Of a DNA stretch of 64,000 nucleotides, positions 9,588 through 18,030 are shown in pieces. The notes beneath the pieces are model-generated. The model was given only the letters and a program-made list of their open reading frames with translations. It had not been told where the DNA came from and did not search any database. This DNA comes from Methylobacter sp. KS41 (GTDB lineage: Bacteria; Pseudomonadota; Gammaproteobacteria; Methylococcales; Methylomonadaceae). The DNA lies in contig PHSP01000001.1 of the NCBI GenBank assembly GCA_002862125.1, positions 2,204,501 to 2,268,500 of the forward strand, in the 5' to 3' direction. Made by a program: the position numbers and the translations under genes. The stretch's first letter is position 1. The number at the start of each line of letters is the position of its first letter.

Positions 9588-9980
9588 CTATTGATCCGGC
9601 ACATGATTAATCATGTGTGTTGCCAGGTGCTGTAAAGCATTTTGGAAATTGATTCTTAGTTGGGAATCCATGGCCAATTCCGCCAGTGCTTTAGTCATGC
9701 ACAGCATCCACTGGTCGCGCTCAGATTCGCCAATTTGGAACGGCAGATGGCGGGCACGCAGCATCGGGTGACCGAATTCTTCGATGAACAAGTCGGGACC
9801 GCCCAGCCAGCCGGATAGAAATTTAAACAGCTTTTCCTTGGCGGAGGATAGATCGTGCTGATGAATGGCGCGTATGCCTTGAGCCTCGGGCAGAGTATCC
9901 ATATAGAAGTAAAACCGGTCGACCAAATTGTGGAGGGCTTGTTCGCCACCCATCATTTCATAAGGCGTGCTAATTGTCAT
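9588..9980 (-). CDS. Group II truncated haemoglobin
   Basis: 130 residues, the usual size. It opens with the GGEQALHNLVDRFYFYMD pattern of group II truncated globins (B10 Tyr), has the FLSGWLGGPDLF loop, the proximal-haem His in RARHLPF, and the G8 Trp in RDQWMLCM, a hallmark of group II. It binds oxygen and probably detoxifies nitric oxide or handles oxygen/peroxide in the cytoplasm. The tail of another reading frame ends 6 bp upstream of its ATG, suggesting the globin was once second in an operon. Confidence 0.92.
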   Translation of the reverse strand: MTISTPYEMMGGEQALHNLVDRFYFYMDTLPEAQGIRAIHQHDLSSAKEKLFKFLSGWLGGPDLFIEEFGHPMLRARHLPFQIGESERDQWMLCMTKALAELAMDSQLRINFQNALQHLATHMINHVPDQ

Positions 9981-9986
9981 TGCAAA

Positions 9987-10085
9987 TTATTCTTTAAGGT
10001 TTGGTTGCTGTTTTGCCAAGGTTAGCATTGATTTTACCACGTCGTCATTGGGATGCAGAACCATTACCAAACCAGCTTCACGTAA
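9987..10085 (-). pseudogene. C-terminal tail of a broken gene
   Basis: On the minus strand about 32 codons read convincingly as a protein C-terminus (core MVLHPNDDVVKSMLTLAKQQ) and stop with TAA 6 bp before the globin ATG. A TGA closes the frame upstream at about 10086 and no start or upstream part exists, since the two-gene module begins at 10192. This looks like the surviving end of a gene that preceded the globin gene. Family not recognised. It could also be a 25-residue ORF starting at an internal ATG, but no ribosome site supports that. Confidence 0.5.
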
Positions 10086-10191
10086 ATTTCAGTCGTTGAT
10101 CACCTAAAACTTACAGCCATCAAGAGACCATCGAAAGTTTCCAAGGAATGGCTGGTTAATCTTAATCAGCTGTCACTCAGGATGAGATAGT

Positions 10192-11904
10192 TCAATCAGT
10201 AGTGGCGTTTCCCATCAAAGAATACCAAAACACAGGCGAAACAGGCGTTGAAAAATGCCGATGTGCAATGAGATCAAGCGCTATAAGTCCCGCCTTTGTC
10301 GCGGGCGATTCAAGTAATACTTTTCCAAATTCCGATTCCCTTATCATGTCCATCCGCTTTCGATAGTCTTCTGCTATAGGAGGCAGATGGATTGGTGCTT
10401 CTGCTACGCCTGACTCAAAATGAGCGGGCTGAAAATAAAGGTATTGATACAGGTCTTTTCCAGGGTGCCAGAGCTGGATGCAAATGTTGGGGTAATCATC
10501 TTTGGCATTTTTCGCCAACACTTCATAAATTTCGTCCATACCAAGAATGACGCTCCAGCCAGCGATAGTCGCCAGCATCCAGGACATTTCCATCATACGG
10601 TCTGTCGTCTGTCCACCAAGCCAGCCGCCTTCTTCTACCAAGTCGTCCAAAGAGTCTGTATCAACGGGCACAAATTTCTTCGCTTTGTAGGCGTAATCCA
10701 CGTTCAGAAACAGTTTCCGCAACCATTTTTTGGCAGCTTCCGTTCGCCCCATGCCAATTAATGCAAATATAGCCAAAGTAATATCTTGGCTATGCCGATC
10801 CAGGCAGGGTGAACTGCAAACCCCGTTATTTTGTAACCATGCCTCTAAAGCATCAGTCACTATAATTGCATTGCAATACCAAGACTTTTTCTCTTCCTCC
10901 GTAGATACCGGATGGGAGCCTAAAAACAATGTAATACTTGCCAAAATACCGATTTGCTCGAAAGCGATCAGGGAGGATTCCACGCCATTAGAGGCATATT
11001 TAGTCAAGCTGTTTTCCACAAAACAGTGCGGTTGAACCCGTGCGAAGTATTGCGACGCAAAACGATAATACCCCCACCAGATCATGCTGAACGGCCCGGC
11101 AATAGCGTCCTTTCTGTTTTTTTCATCGGCGAGTTGAATGCGATGCCACGACCACAACATGGCACGTTCCACGGCCAAGAGGCCTTGCCGGGTGTCGCCG
11201 TCGTCGCGTAGCGTCCAGTGTGCGAACGCCTGGGCTGACAGATTGACGATCCGCAAGGCTTTCAACAAGGCTTTGCCGGTCTTGGGCTTGTCAGTCAATT
11301 GCCCCTTGTTGTTCAAATCCAGGGTGCGCATAAACAAGCGATGTAAATCTCGTCTGTCGTACTCGCTATCGCCGGATAGAGCTAACGCACGGCGTAAATC
11401 GCGTCGATCTTCGTCATGAAAAATATGTTCGTCTAACAGATGTTTTTCGATCAGGGTGGCGATAGCATCGGCACCCCAAAATTCAATAACTGCCTTGGCT
11501 TGGTTGTCGGTGACAAAACCACTCCAATTGGCTTGTACGGTTTGTTTTAATTCGCCACTGGTAGCAACAACGATGCGAATACTACGGCTTTGGTCTTGTG
11601 GTTCGAGGTGACACTTCAAATAAACATCAAAAATTTCATCAATGCTTTGGCGAACAGCCTGATTCCCGCTACTCCATTCCGTGCGCCCAATATCGCCTTG
11701 CTTGACCACTAAGAGCAATAACTCGTCAGTCCCTGTGTCTGAATTTTCACCCCTAGCTGCGATGTCTACTCCGTATTGCCGATTGCCTGTTTGTGGTCGG
11801 GCTACGGGAACGTAACCCATTTCCACCAGCAAGTCTGGTAGCAAACGATCCAGCTCATCCCGCTCTTTAAGTGTGCGCAGGTATTCAGCGATGATCAGTT
11901 TCAT
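10192..11904 (-). CDS. Unknown protein with nuclease-fold-like N-terminus
   Basis: 570 residues. The first 150 look like a PD-(D/E)xK/Mrr-like fold: ERDELDRLLPDLLVEMGY helix, RQYGVDIAARG (Asp47), a beta strand LLLLVVKQGD (Lys68) and a following helix. The spacing Asp-x20-xxK fits, but the acid or Gln expected two residues before Lys is Val, so catalysis is uncertain. The remaining 400 residues are mostly helical with many Trp and no recognised family. It overlaps the upstream 675-residue gene by ATGA, so the two are co-translated. Defence against foreign DNA is a plausible but unproven role. Confidence 0.6.
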   Translation of the reverse strand: MKLIIAEYLRTLKERDELDRLLPDLLVEMGYVPVARPQTGNRQYGVDIAARGENSDTGTDELLLLVVKQGDIGRTEWSSGNQAVRQSIDEIFDVYLKCHLEPQDQSRSIRIVVATSGELKQTVQANWSGFVTDNQAKAVIEFWGADAIATLIEKHLLDEHIFHDEDRRDLRRALALSGDSEYDRRDLHRLFMRTLDLNNKGQLTDKPKTGKALLKALRIVNLSAQAFAHWTLRDDGDTRQGLLAVERAMLWSWHRIQLADEKNRKDAIAGPFSMIWWGYYRFASQYFARVQPHCFVENSLTKYASNGVESSLIAFEQIGILASITLFLGSHPVSTEEEKKSWYCNAIIVTDALEAWLQNNGVCSSPCLDRHSQDITLAIFALIGMGRTEAAKKWLRKLFLNVDYAYKAKKFVPVDTDSLDDLVEEGGWLGGQTTDRMMEMSWMLATIAGWSVILGMDEIYEVLAKNAKDDYPNICIQLWHPGKDLYQYLYFQPAHFESGVAEAPIHLPPIAEDYRKRMDMIRESEFGKVLLESPATKAGLIALDLIAHRHFSTPVSPVFWYSLMGNATTD

Positions 11905-13928
11905 TCGTCACCTCGCTGGGCAAGCCTGAGTCCTAATTTTGTGATTTCATCGTTGAGGGGATCAATAACGTATTGAGCTGGCAACGTAACTGAGCAAGAA
12001 TGGGAGCCGAGGCGATTAATAGGGCCAATCTTATCGTCATAGATAGAAAAGCTGCCTGTACCTGCTTTTAGCTGAATTCTTGTGCAGATTTGTTGGAATA
12101 TCGATTGCTCGTCTGCCTTATCCCTCGCCTCCCGCATTTCCCTTGATTTTTTCAATGCAACGGCGTGCCGTATACGCTCGGGGACTGGCGGGCGTAGTTC
12201 GTGTCTAATGGGCAACTGGTTGATTGCCTCGGTGTAAGCCAGTAGTTCTGCATGAGCGGATTTTAATAATTCTTTTATTTCAGGCGTAGCTCCCGCCAAT
12301 TTTTCTTGAATAGCTTCCAACGTGGCATGAGAATAATTTCGTCCTACTTCGTTAACCAACAACGGGTATACCCACCCGAAAGTTCGCTGCTGAGCCTCAT
12401 TGGTTTCCAACAATGAAAAGGTCAGTGAGAGTAAAGCTTCTTCATGAACAGTCCAGCCTATTAACCGTCGCACAAGGTACTTAAAGTCATCGTCACTTAA
12501 AGTATCGAGAACGTCTTTAGCAAAGACCGGTTGTTTGATTCCATGCACCCATAAATGAACAATCAGCTCAGAATAAGCCACTCCCAAAACTCGTTCATCA
12601 GAAATCAGCCAACGCGTAATCAATTCATATAACAAGGGTTTGTTTGCCAATTTGCTCAAGCTCCGGGAAAAACATGAGCCCAATTTTTCATCCGAAGTTT
12701 TGGTGTTGTAATGTTTAAGTATCCAAGCTGTTAAACAGTCATATACCAGTTGATCGTGGATACCCGTTTCGATCAATCTAGAAAGCGAAGAATCAAAATC
12801 ATTTGCGAGTCCTGCATCCAAATCGGTCAAGGCACCCAACATCGCTGCCAAGTTTGGATGGTCTTTTACGATTTTAAGATTCATAAAAACGAAATTGCCC
12901 AGCACTTGCAATGCTGCTTGGTTATCGGGTTGCGCATGTGACAACAGCTCGGTGATCAATTCCGGTTGTGAGACAGCGGCATTTGATAGCGCCTGCCAAG
13001 CTTGCCGACTGACACTGGAATCCGGATGATGCCCCATCACCTTTAGGATTTTTTGAACACCTTTTCTTAAATCCGGTTCTTTTTCCAAGTGATTGCTCAA
13101 CAGCCCCAGCACCCACAAAGCACCTGCCAATCTCTCATTGCAAGCAGAGTTGGTATCAGCCATAGCAAGTTCAATGGCCTCCCGGATTTGCCCGGAAGCG
13201 GCTAAGCCGTGCAAAGCCGCACTGTACAAATTTACGTTCGCAGGGGTCATGTCTTCTCGTACGAGCACGTAGAGTTCTTTTGCGAGCTGAGGGTAAAAAG
13301 AAAAATAGTCCCTCACTTGAATGAAAAACATTCCAGAGGCCAAATCGCCAGAGGTCTTTGAGTGCTGTATCGCCGCTAACTCAACGATGTCCTCCACGCT
13401 TACATCTGCGATAAACGGCAGCGCATTACCAATACTTCTCAAAACATCAAAAACGTTGTGAGCATCCGAATTGGCGATTACTTCAATCCCGGCTTTTAAA
13501 ATATTCACCTTTTTAGACATCAACCCCAAAAAACGTCCGTCGGTAAAGTCATTATGCCCAATTTCTTCGATCCATAATTGGTGTGCTTCATCAAACATTG
13601 TTCGTGCATCCGGCGGTAATTCGGAGTCATCGAATTTGCGAAAACCATGCACCGCTGTACAGTGGTTTCTCGCTTCAATTGAAGTGAATTTCAATTCATT
13701 ACCATCGATGCAATAAAGCTCATCGATCTGTTTGGGCGAAAAGGAAATAGGTGTTAAAACTTCAATCGTGATGTTTTGGCTGCGTTGGTAATGAAGTTCG
13801 GATGCAAGCCGTATGACTTCTTCGGGAATTTCTTCAAGTAAAAAACTAAAGACTCTAGGCATGATGGTATTTATTTTTTCCTGTTGAGATTCAGGTACAT
13901 TTGGAAATAGATTTATCAAAGCTCTCAC
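11901..13928 (-). CDS. Unknown large helical-repeat protein, partner of the nuclease-like gene
   Basis: 675 residues, start GTG at 13928 (an ATG at 13862 is an alternative). The middle (about 150-560) is built of helix pairs with regularly placed Leu/Ala, resembling HEAT/ARM-type repeats, e.g. PDSSVSRQAWQALSNAA. The C-terminal 100 residues hold a charged helix (RHAVALKKSREMREARDKAD) and a small beta-rich end. The first gene of a two-gene unit; its TGA overlaps the partner's ATG. No nucleotide-binding motif and no membrane helices are visible. It could be the sensor or scaffold half of a two-component system. Confidence 0.6.
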   Translation of the reverse strand: MRALINLFPNVPESQQEKINTIMPRVFSFLLEEIPEEVIRLASELHYQRSQNITIEVLTPISFSPKQIDELYCIDGNELKFTSIEARNHCTAVHGFRKFDDSELPPDARTMFDEAHQLWIEEIGHNDFTDGRFLGLMSKKVNILKAGIEVIANSDAHNVFDVLRSIGNALPFIADVSVEDIVELAAIQHSKTSGDLASGMFFIQVRDYFSFYPQLAKELYVLVREDMTPANVNLYSAALHGLAASGQIREAIELAMADTNSACNERLAGALWVLGLLSNHLEKEPDLRKGVQKILKVMGHHPDSSVSRQAWQALSNAAVSQPELITELLSHAQPDNQAALQVLGNFVFMNLKIVKDHPNLAAMLGALTDLDAGLANDFDSSLSRLIETGIHDQLVYDCLTAWILKHYNTKTSDEKLGSCFSRSLSKLANKPLLYELITRWLISDERVLGVAYSELIVHLWVHGIKQPVFAKDVLDTLSDDDFKYLVRRLIGWTVHEEALLSLTFSLLETNEAQQRTFGWVYPLLVNEVGRNYSHATLEAIQEKLAGATPEIKELLKSAHAELLAYTEAINQLPIRHELRPPVPERIRHAVALKKSREMREARDKADEQSIFQQICTRIQLKAGTGSFSIYDDKIGPINRLGSHSCSVTLPAQYVIDPLNDEITKLGLRLAQRGDE

Positions 13929-14049
13929 ACACTGATGTACGTCCTCATCGTATTAGGTTCACTTTCAAGCATGTAACAGTCCTTTGGATTTTTAATCTAT
14001 TTTTAAGTTAATCAGTGTTGGCAGCTCATCAAATGCCTCACCAAGCCTA

Positions 14050-14823
14050 CTAACTCGACACATCAATGAATCCATGCGTGCCACGTTTGGACTTGACCGC
14101 CAGCCAGTCTTTTAATTGCCTTAACTCTTCGGTTTCTTCCAGCTCATCCAGACTCTGCTTGTTTTTTAACAAACGAAATGCCGCGGAAAGCGCGTTATAA
14201 CGATCCCCAATGATGCCGGCACGCCTTAAGCCAACGGTATTGAGGCGGTAATGCCGGGCCGGACGGCCGCCGATCAGCATAAACGGAATAACATCCATAT
14301 TAAGTCCTGTTGTACCCTGCACTATCGCGAATGAGCCGACCCGGCAAAACTGATGGACGACTACAGCTCCGCCCATAAAAACGTTATTGCCCACTTCAAC
14401 GTGGCCGCCTATCGCGACATTATTGGCAAATATTGTGTTGTTGCCGATACTGCAATCATGCGCAACATGACTGTTATTCATAAAATAGCAGCCTGAACCG
14501 ATGCGCGTCTCGCCATTCTCTTTAGAAGCCCGGTGCGCAGTAAAGCCTTCCCTGAAGGCATTATTATCACCAATAATCAGCCAGGAAACCGTTTCGGGCT
14601 TGAAACCGGTGTCTTGCGGCAAGCCGCCCAATACTGCATGTGGATGTAAAATATTGCCGCCCCCCATTTTTACATGACCGTGTACCACGGCATGAGCGCC
14701 AATCCGGCAGTTAGCGCCTATCACCGCTCCAGCTTCAATAACGGCAAAAGGGCCAACGCTGACATTGTCTTCCAGTACGACATCTGGCGCTATGCAAGCG
14801 GACGGGTGAATGTTATTTGGCAT
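14050..14823 (-). CDS. lpxA: UDP-N-acetylglucosamine acyltransferase (LpxA)
   Basis: 257 residues. A left-handed beta-helix of hexapeptide repeats runs over the first 190 residues (IGANCRIGAHAVVHGHV and similar), then a helical C-terminal tail. NNSHVAHDCSIG carries the catalytic His122, matching His125 of the E. coli enzyme, and the VVHQFCRVG segment is conserved. LpxA transfers a 3-hydroxyacyl chain to UDP-GlcNAc, the first step of lipid A synthesis. Oddly it is not in the usual lpxD-fabZ-lpxA-lpxB cluster but follows xerD (5-bp gap), so it may be a second, specialised copy. Confidence 0.88.
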   Translation of the reverse strand: MPNNIHPSACIAPDVVLEDNVSVGPFAVIEAGAVIGANCRIGAHAVVHGHVKMGGGNILHPHAVLGGLPQDTGFKPETVSWLIIGDNNAFREGFTAHRASKENGETRIGSGCYFMNNSHVAHDCSIGNNTIFANNVAIGGHVEVGNNVFMGGAVVVHQFCRVGSFAIVQGTTGLNMDVIPFMLIGGRPARHYRLNTVGLRRAGIIGDRYNALSAAFRLLKNKQSLDELEETEELRQLKDWLAVKSKRGTHGFIDVSS

Positions 14824-14828
14824 ATAAA

Positions 14829-15713
14829 TTATCCTCTGGGATGATATTTTGAATGTAATTCTTTTAAGCGTTCGCGGGCAATATGGGTATAAATCTGGGT
14901 GGTCGATAAGTCGGAATGCCCTAATAATAATTGCACAACGCGCAAGTCCGCACCATGATTTAACAAATGCGTGGCAAAGGCATGCCTTAAGGTATGAGGC
15001 GACAGCTCCTTATTTATACCGGCCTTTTTTGCATGGCGTTTGATAATATGCCAAAAAGCCTGTCTTGTCATGCCGCCCGCGCGGCTGGTGACGAACAAAT
15101 AATCGCATTGCCGTTCACCCAGTATGCTTTTTCTGGCCGGGCTCATATAACCTTCCAGCCAGCTCATGGCTTCTTCACCGACTGGTATCAAGCGTTCCTT
15201 ATTGCCTTTGCCAATAATCCTGACCACGCCTTGCCTGAAACTAATTTGTTCAAACTTTAAACCGACCAGCTCAGATACTCGAAGTCCGGTTGCATAGAGC
15301 ATTTCCAGCATTGCTTTATCTCTGTATCCATGAGAATTCGTTACCTCGGGAGCATTCAGCAAAAGCTCGACATCCTGTTCTGAAAGCGAGACTGGCAAGT
15401 AGCGGCCTATATGGGGCGATTCAATCAATGCGGTAGGATCGATCGTTATACTATTTTCCCTGATGTAATAACCGTAAAAGCGGCGCAGACTGGATAAAAT
15501 ACGCGCCGAGGACCGGTTGCCTATGCCCGCTTTATAGCGGCTTGCCAAAAACCTGGATAAATCCCCCGTATCGGCTTCCAGCATGGATTTATCCGCCAGC
15601 CATTTGGCAAAAATCCTCAAATCGCTGCTGTAGGCGGAAAGGGTGTTTTCACTCAAACCCTGCTCTACCCAGACGGCATCGAGAAACTGGTCTATCAAGG
15701 CGCTGGCGCTCAT
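14829..15713 (-). CDS. xerD: Site-specific tyrosine recombinase XerD
   Basis: 294 residues, normal XerD length. It has an N-terminal SAM-like DNA-binding domain (about 1-90), then the catalytic domain with TGLRVSELVGL (first Arg), a conserved Lys in GKGNKERLIPVG, HTLRHAFATHLL (His and Arg), GHSDLSTTQIYTH (His and the Tyr nucleophile). It resolves chromosome dimers at dif together with XerC. The start overlaps the ogt stop (ATGA). Core rather than mobile: no phage genes adjoin. Confidence 0.93.
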   Translation of the reverse strand: MSASALIDQFLDAVWVEQGLSENTLSAYSSDLRIFAKWLADKSMLEADTGDLSRFLASRYKAGIGNRSSARILSSLRRFYGYYIRENSITIDPTALIESPHIGRYLPVSLSEQDVELLLNAPEVTNSHGYRDKAMLEMLYATGLRVSELVGLKFEQISFRQGVVRIIGKGNKERLIPVGEEAMSWLEGYMSPARKSILGERQCDYLFVTSRAGGMTRQAFWHIIKRHAKKAGINKELSPHTLRHAFATHLLNHGADLRVVQLLLGHSDLSTTQIYTHIARERLKELHSKYHPRG

Positions 15714-16204
15714 TGTTTATGGGCCTTTTCGAATGTCAGCAATTGTTTTTTGATGTTCATAAAATCACCGTCTGTATGCCCGCAATAACCCCCCATGCCG
15801 GAAACTGACACGACCCGATGACACGGAATAATCACCGGATAAGGATTATCCCTGCACGCATTGCCGACCGCTCGCGCGGACGAGTTTATTTTTCCAGCCA
15901 ATGCCGAATAAGTGATGGTTTCTCCAAAAGGAATTTTGCACAGTTCGGCCCAGACTTTATGCCGGTAGGCGCTGCCTTGGTTTAACAGCTTAATGTTGAA
16001 CTGTTTGCCGGTATTTAACCAATACTGCTTGAATTGCCGTTGTATTTCGTGGTCTTGAGGGCAAAGACCATCATCAGTTTCCCAATCCGCTTTACTAATA
16101 ACGCCTTGCCTGGTATATAAAACCAGTTGACCGGCGGGGGTGGGAACCTTAATGATTTCCTCTGCTCCAGAACAATTTTCTACCCACTGAATTACAAATG
16201 ACAT
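15710..16204 (-). CDS. ogt: Methylated-DNA-protein cysteine methyltransferase
   Basis: 164 residues. The active-site motif IIPCHRVV gives the acceptor Cys128; GNACRDNPYP and the FGETITYSALA helix-turn-helix segment are also typical. It repairs O6-methylguanine (and O4-methylthymine) by a suicidal transfer of the methyl group to Cys. No Ada regulatory domain is present, so it is the Ogt type. First gene of an ogt-xerD-lpxA run with 4-bp and 5-bp junctions. Confidence 0.93.
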   Translation of the reverse strand: MSFVIQWVENCSGAEEIIKVPTPAGQLVLYTRQGVISKADWETDDGLCPQDHEIQRQFKQYWLNTGKQFNIKLLNQGSAYRHKVWAELCKIPFGETITYSALAGKINSSARAVGNACRDNPYPVIIPCHRVVSVSGMGGYCGHTDGDFMNIKKQLLTFEKAHKQ

Positions 16205-16329
16205 TAAACAATACCCGTGAAGTAGATGAACCGGTTGAACTTTTGCGTTTTTCCTTTACTCATCTGCTGGCGGCGTTCAGACCGGAAGAATGACTCAAAA
16301 TATATGTTGACTTCGACAATGATGATTAA
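16198..16329 (+). other. Two short protein-like ORFs, possible gene remnant
   Basis: Divergent from ogt, a 31-codon frame starts at 16198 (core REVDEPVELLRFSFTHLLAA) and stops at 16293. A second 13-codon frame starts at 16290 in another phase (MTQNIYVDFDNDD) and stops at 16329. Their composition looks like coding sequence and the joint could be a frameshift in a decayed gene. No family recognised, and this may be chance. Confidence 0.25.
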
Positions 16330-17528
16330 GTATTTTTCCGCGACGCTATCTGTTGAAATTCTTCCATAAGAATTTTCACCCGGCTATCCCAGGAGTTTTC
16401 CCGCGCATATTGAATTATTAACGGCCTATCCCAAGCCGTTTCCAAGCCTTGAAATATAGCCGCCAGTAAAGACTCTGAATCACCAAAAGGCACGACTGCA
16501 CCCAAACTTGGGTCATTAACCACCTCTTTATTGCCGCCGACCTCCGTAGTAATAACCGGCAAACCACACGCCATGGCTTCCAGAAAAACATTTGCCCAGC
16601 CTTCATTTGCTGTAGCCAACACAAATAAATCAGCAGCCGAAAGTGGGATTTTTAATTTTTCTGAAGGATATGCGCCCAAAAACCGGACATGTTTTTCAAG
16701 CTTCAGCATCTTAACCTGCTGCGCCAAACGTTCTCTTATATCGCCTTCCGGACTATCGCCGCCGACAATCAGGTAAATAAGCTCAGAGTATTTATCCACC
16801 AGCGCCGGCAAAACTTCAATAACCCGGTGAAAGCCTTTCCGGTCAACGAGCGCGCCAACTGAAACCAGTACTTTTGCATCCTCCGGAATATTTAATTCCG
16901 CTCTTACAAAGGTTTTAGTTAATGGATAAAACTTGACCACATCAATACCATTGCCAATCACCCGGATTTTATCGCTCAGGGCGCCTAAAGCAACAACATG
17001 GTTTTTAAGCGAGCCGGACACTGAAAAAATGCGAGCTGAATTTTTTAATGCTGTCATCAACCTCTTTTTGCGTCCCGGCATTTTTGACAAGGGCACTTCT
17101 GTGCCCCGCAAGGTAATAGTGACTGGAATTTTTAACCATTTTCCTAGCAACGTTGCGGCATAGCCGTCAGGATACGCAAAATGGGCGTCTATGATATTAA
17201 ATTGTTTTCGAAGTTTTATCAGCGTGGGTAAACTGCCCAAAGCCATAAAAAAACCGTCACAAGATTTTAATAAGCCAGGAACAGATAAAAACCGGGGGAA
17301 ATAGACTTGCACGCCTTGTTGCACTTCGTAGTAATTGGGTTGCGGCCTGAAATGTGGCCGCCAGTAACGCAATATTTCCTGGAATGGAAACCACGGCACA
17401 GGCGAGACGACAATAACCGGAATTTGCTGCGCAACGCGAAACATCCTCTCCCGGATAAATACCCCTGCATTAGGGCGTTTGTCGCTTGGAAAAAGTGATG
17501 AAAAAACCAGCAGCCTGGGTGTTGTCAT
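16326..17528 (-). CDS. Glycosyltransferase family 4, exosortase-cluster type
   Basis: About 400 residues from the ATG at 17528 (a TTG lies two codons upstream). It has a GT-B fold: N-terminal domain with SSLFPSDKRPNAGVFIRERM, DAHFAYPDGYAATLLGKWL and RGTEVPLSKM, then VSVGALVDRKGFHRVIEV and the C-terminal nucleotide-sugar site ANEGWANVFLEAMACGLPV. This N-terminus is typical of glycosyltransferases found with exosortase-A loci (recalled family knowledge, not searched). It probably adds a hexose to a lipid-linked oligosaccharide at the inner membrane. Confidence 0.85.
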   Translation of the reverse strand: MTTPRLLVFSSLFPSDKRPNAGVFIRERMFRVAQQIPVIVVSPVPWFPFQEILRYWRPHFRPQPNYYEVQQGVQVYFPRFLSVPGLLKSCDGFFMALGSLPTLIKLRKQFNIIDAHFAYPDGYAATLLGKWLKIPVTITLRGTEVPLSKMPGRKKRLMTALKNSARIFSVSGSLKNHVVALGALSDKIRVIGNGIDVVKFYPLTKTFVRAELNIPEDAKVLVSVGALVDRKGFHRVIEVLPALVDKYSELIYLIVGGDSPEGDIRERLAQQVKMLKLEKHVRFLGAYPSEKLKIPLSAADLFVLATANEGWANVFLEAMACGLPVITTEVGGNKEVVNDPSLGAVVPFGDSESLLAAIFQGLETAWDRPLIIQYARENSWDSRVKILMEEFQQIASRKNT

Positions 17529-17534
17529 AGCCAA

Positions 17535-18030
17535 GAATTACTATTTATAGAGCAAAAAGGTAAACTACTTAAGTCATTATTTCTGCAAGGATTAATGCGT
17601 AGTGAATTGTTAAATTTAGAACTGGCTATTACATACAAAAGAATTCTCAGATAGAAGCATTTTAATGCCTTTGACATCTCTTGAAGCAAATCAATCGTAA
17701 ATTTATTTATTTCCATGAATCCTCTACAAATTGTTTTAAGAAATGTTAGCATAGAGCTTTAGCGGCAGAACCAAATCATTAATAAAATTAACCGACAATA
17801 CGGGATAATCGGCCTTAACAGTTATTAATCCAGAGACTCATTAAATAAAAAACTCGAATTGGGTGTTTTGCGCCCTTTTTAATACACGAACAATTATCGA
17901 AGATGGATAAGCCGCGTAAAGCCTGAGTTATCCTAAAATCAATGTTGCGGACATTTTACAGGCGTCTTCTTAAAAAGTGTATTTTCAGAAAACTTGTAAA
18001 AGTAATCCTTAAATATTATCAAAAAACTCT
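17535..18030. other. Intergenic region, no gene seen
   Basis: About 500 bp, AT-rich, between two divergently transcribed glycosyltransferase genes. No protein-like frame of note and no clear RNA structure. It probably holds the promoters of both genes, but I cannot assign convincing -35/-10 pairs. Confidence 0.4.

Noticed and set aside
14829-15713. Tyrosine recombinase as integrase of a genomic island next to the two-gene module
   Set aside because: Sequence and length are those of the core XerD, coupled to ogt and lpxA; no attachment-site repeats or phage genes were seen.
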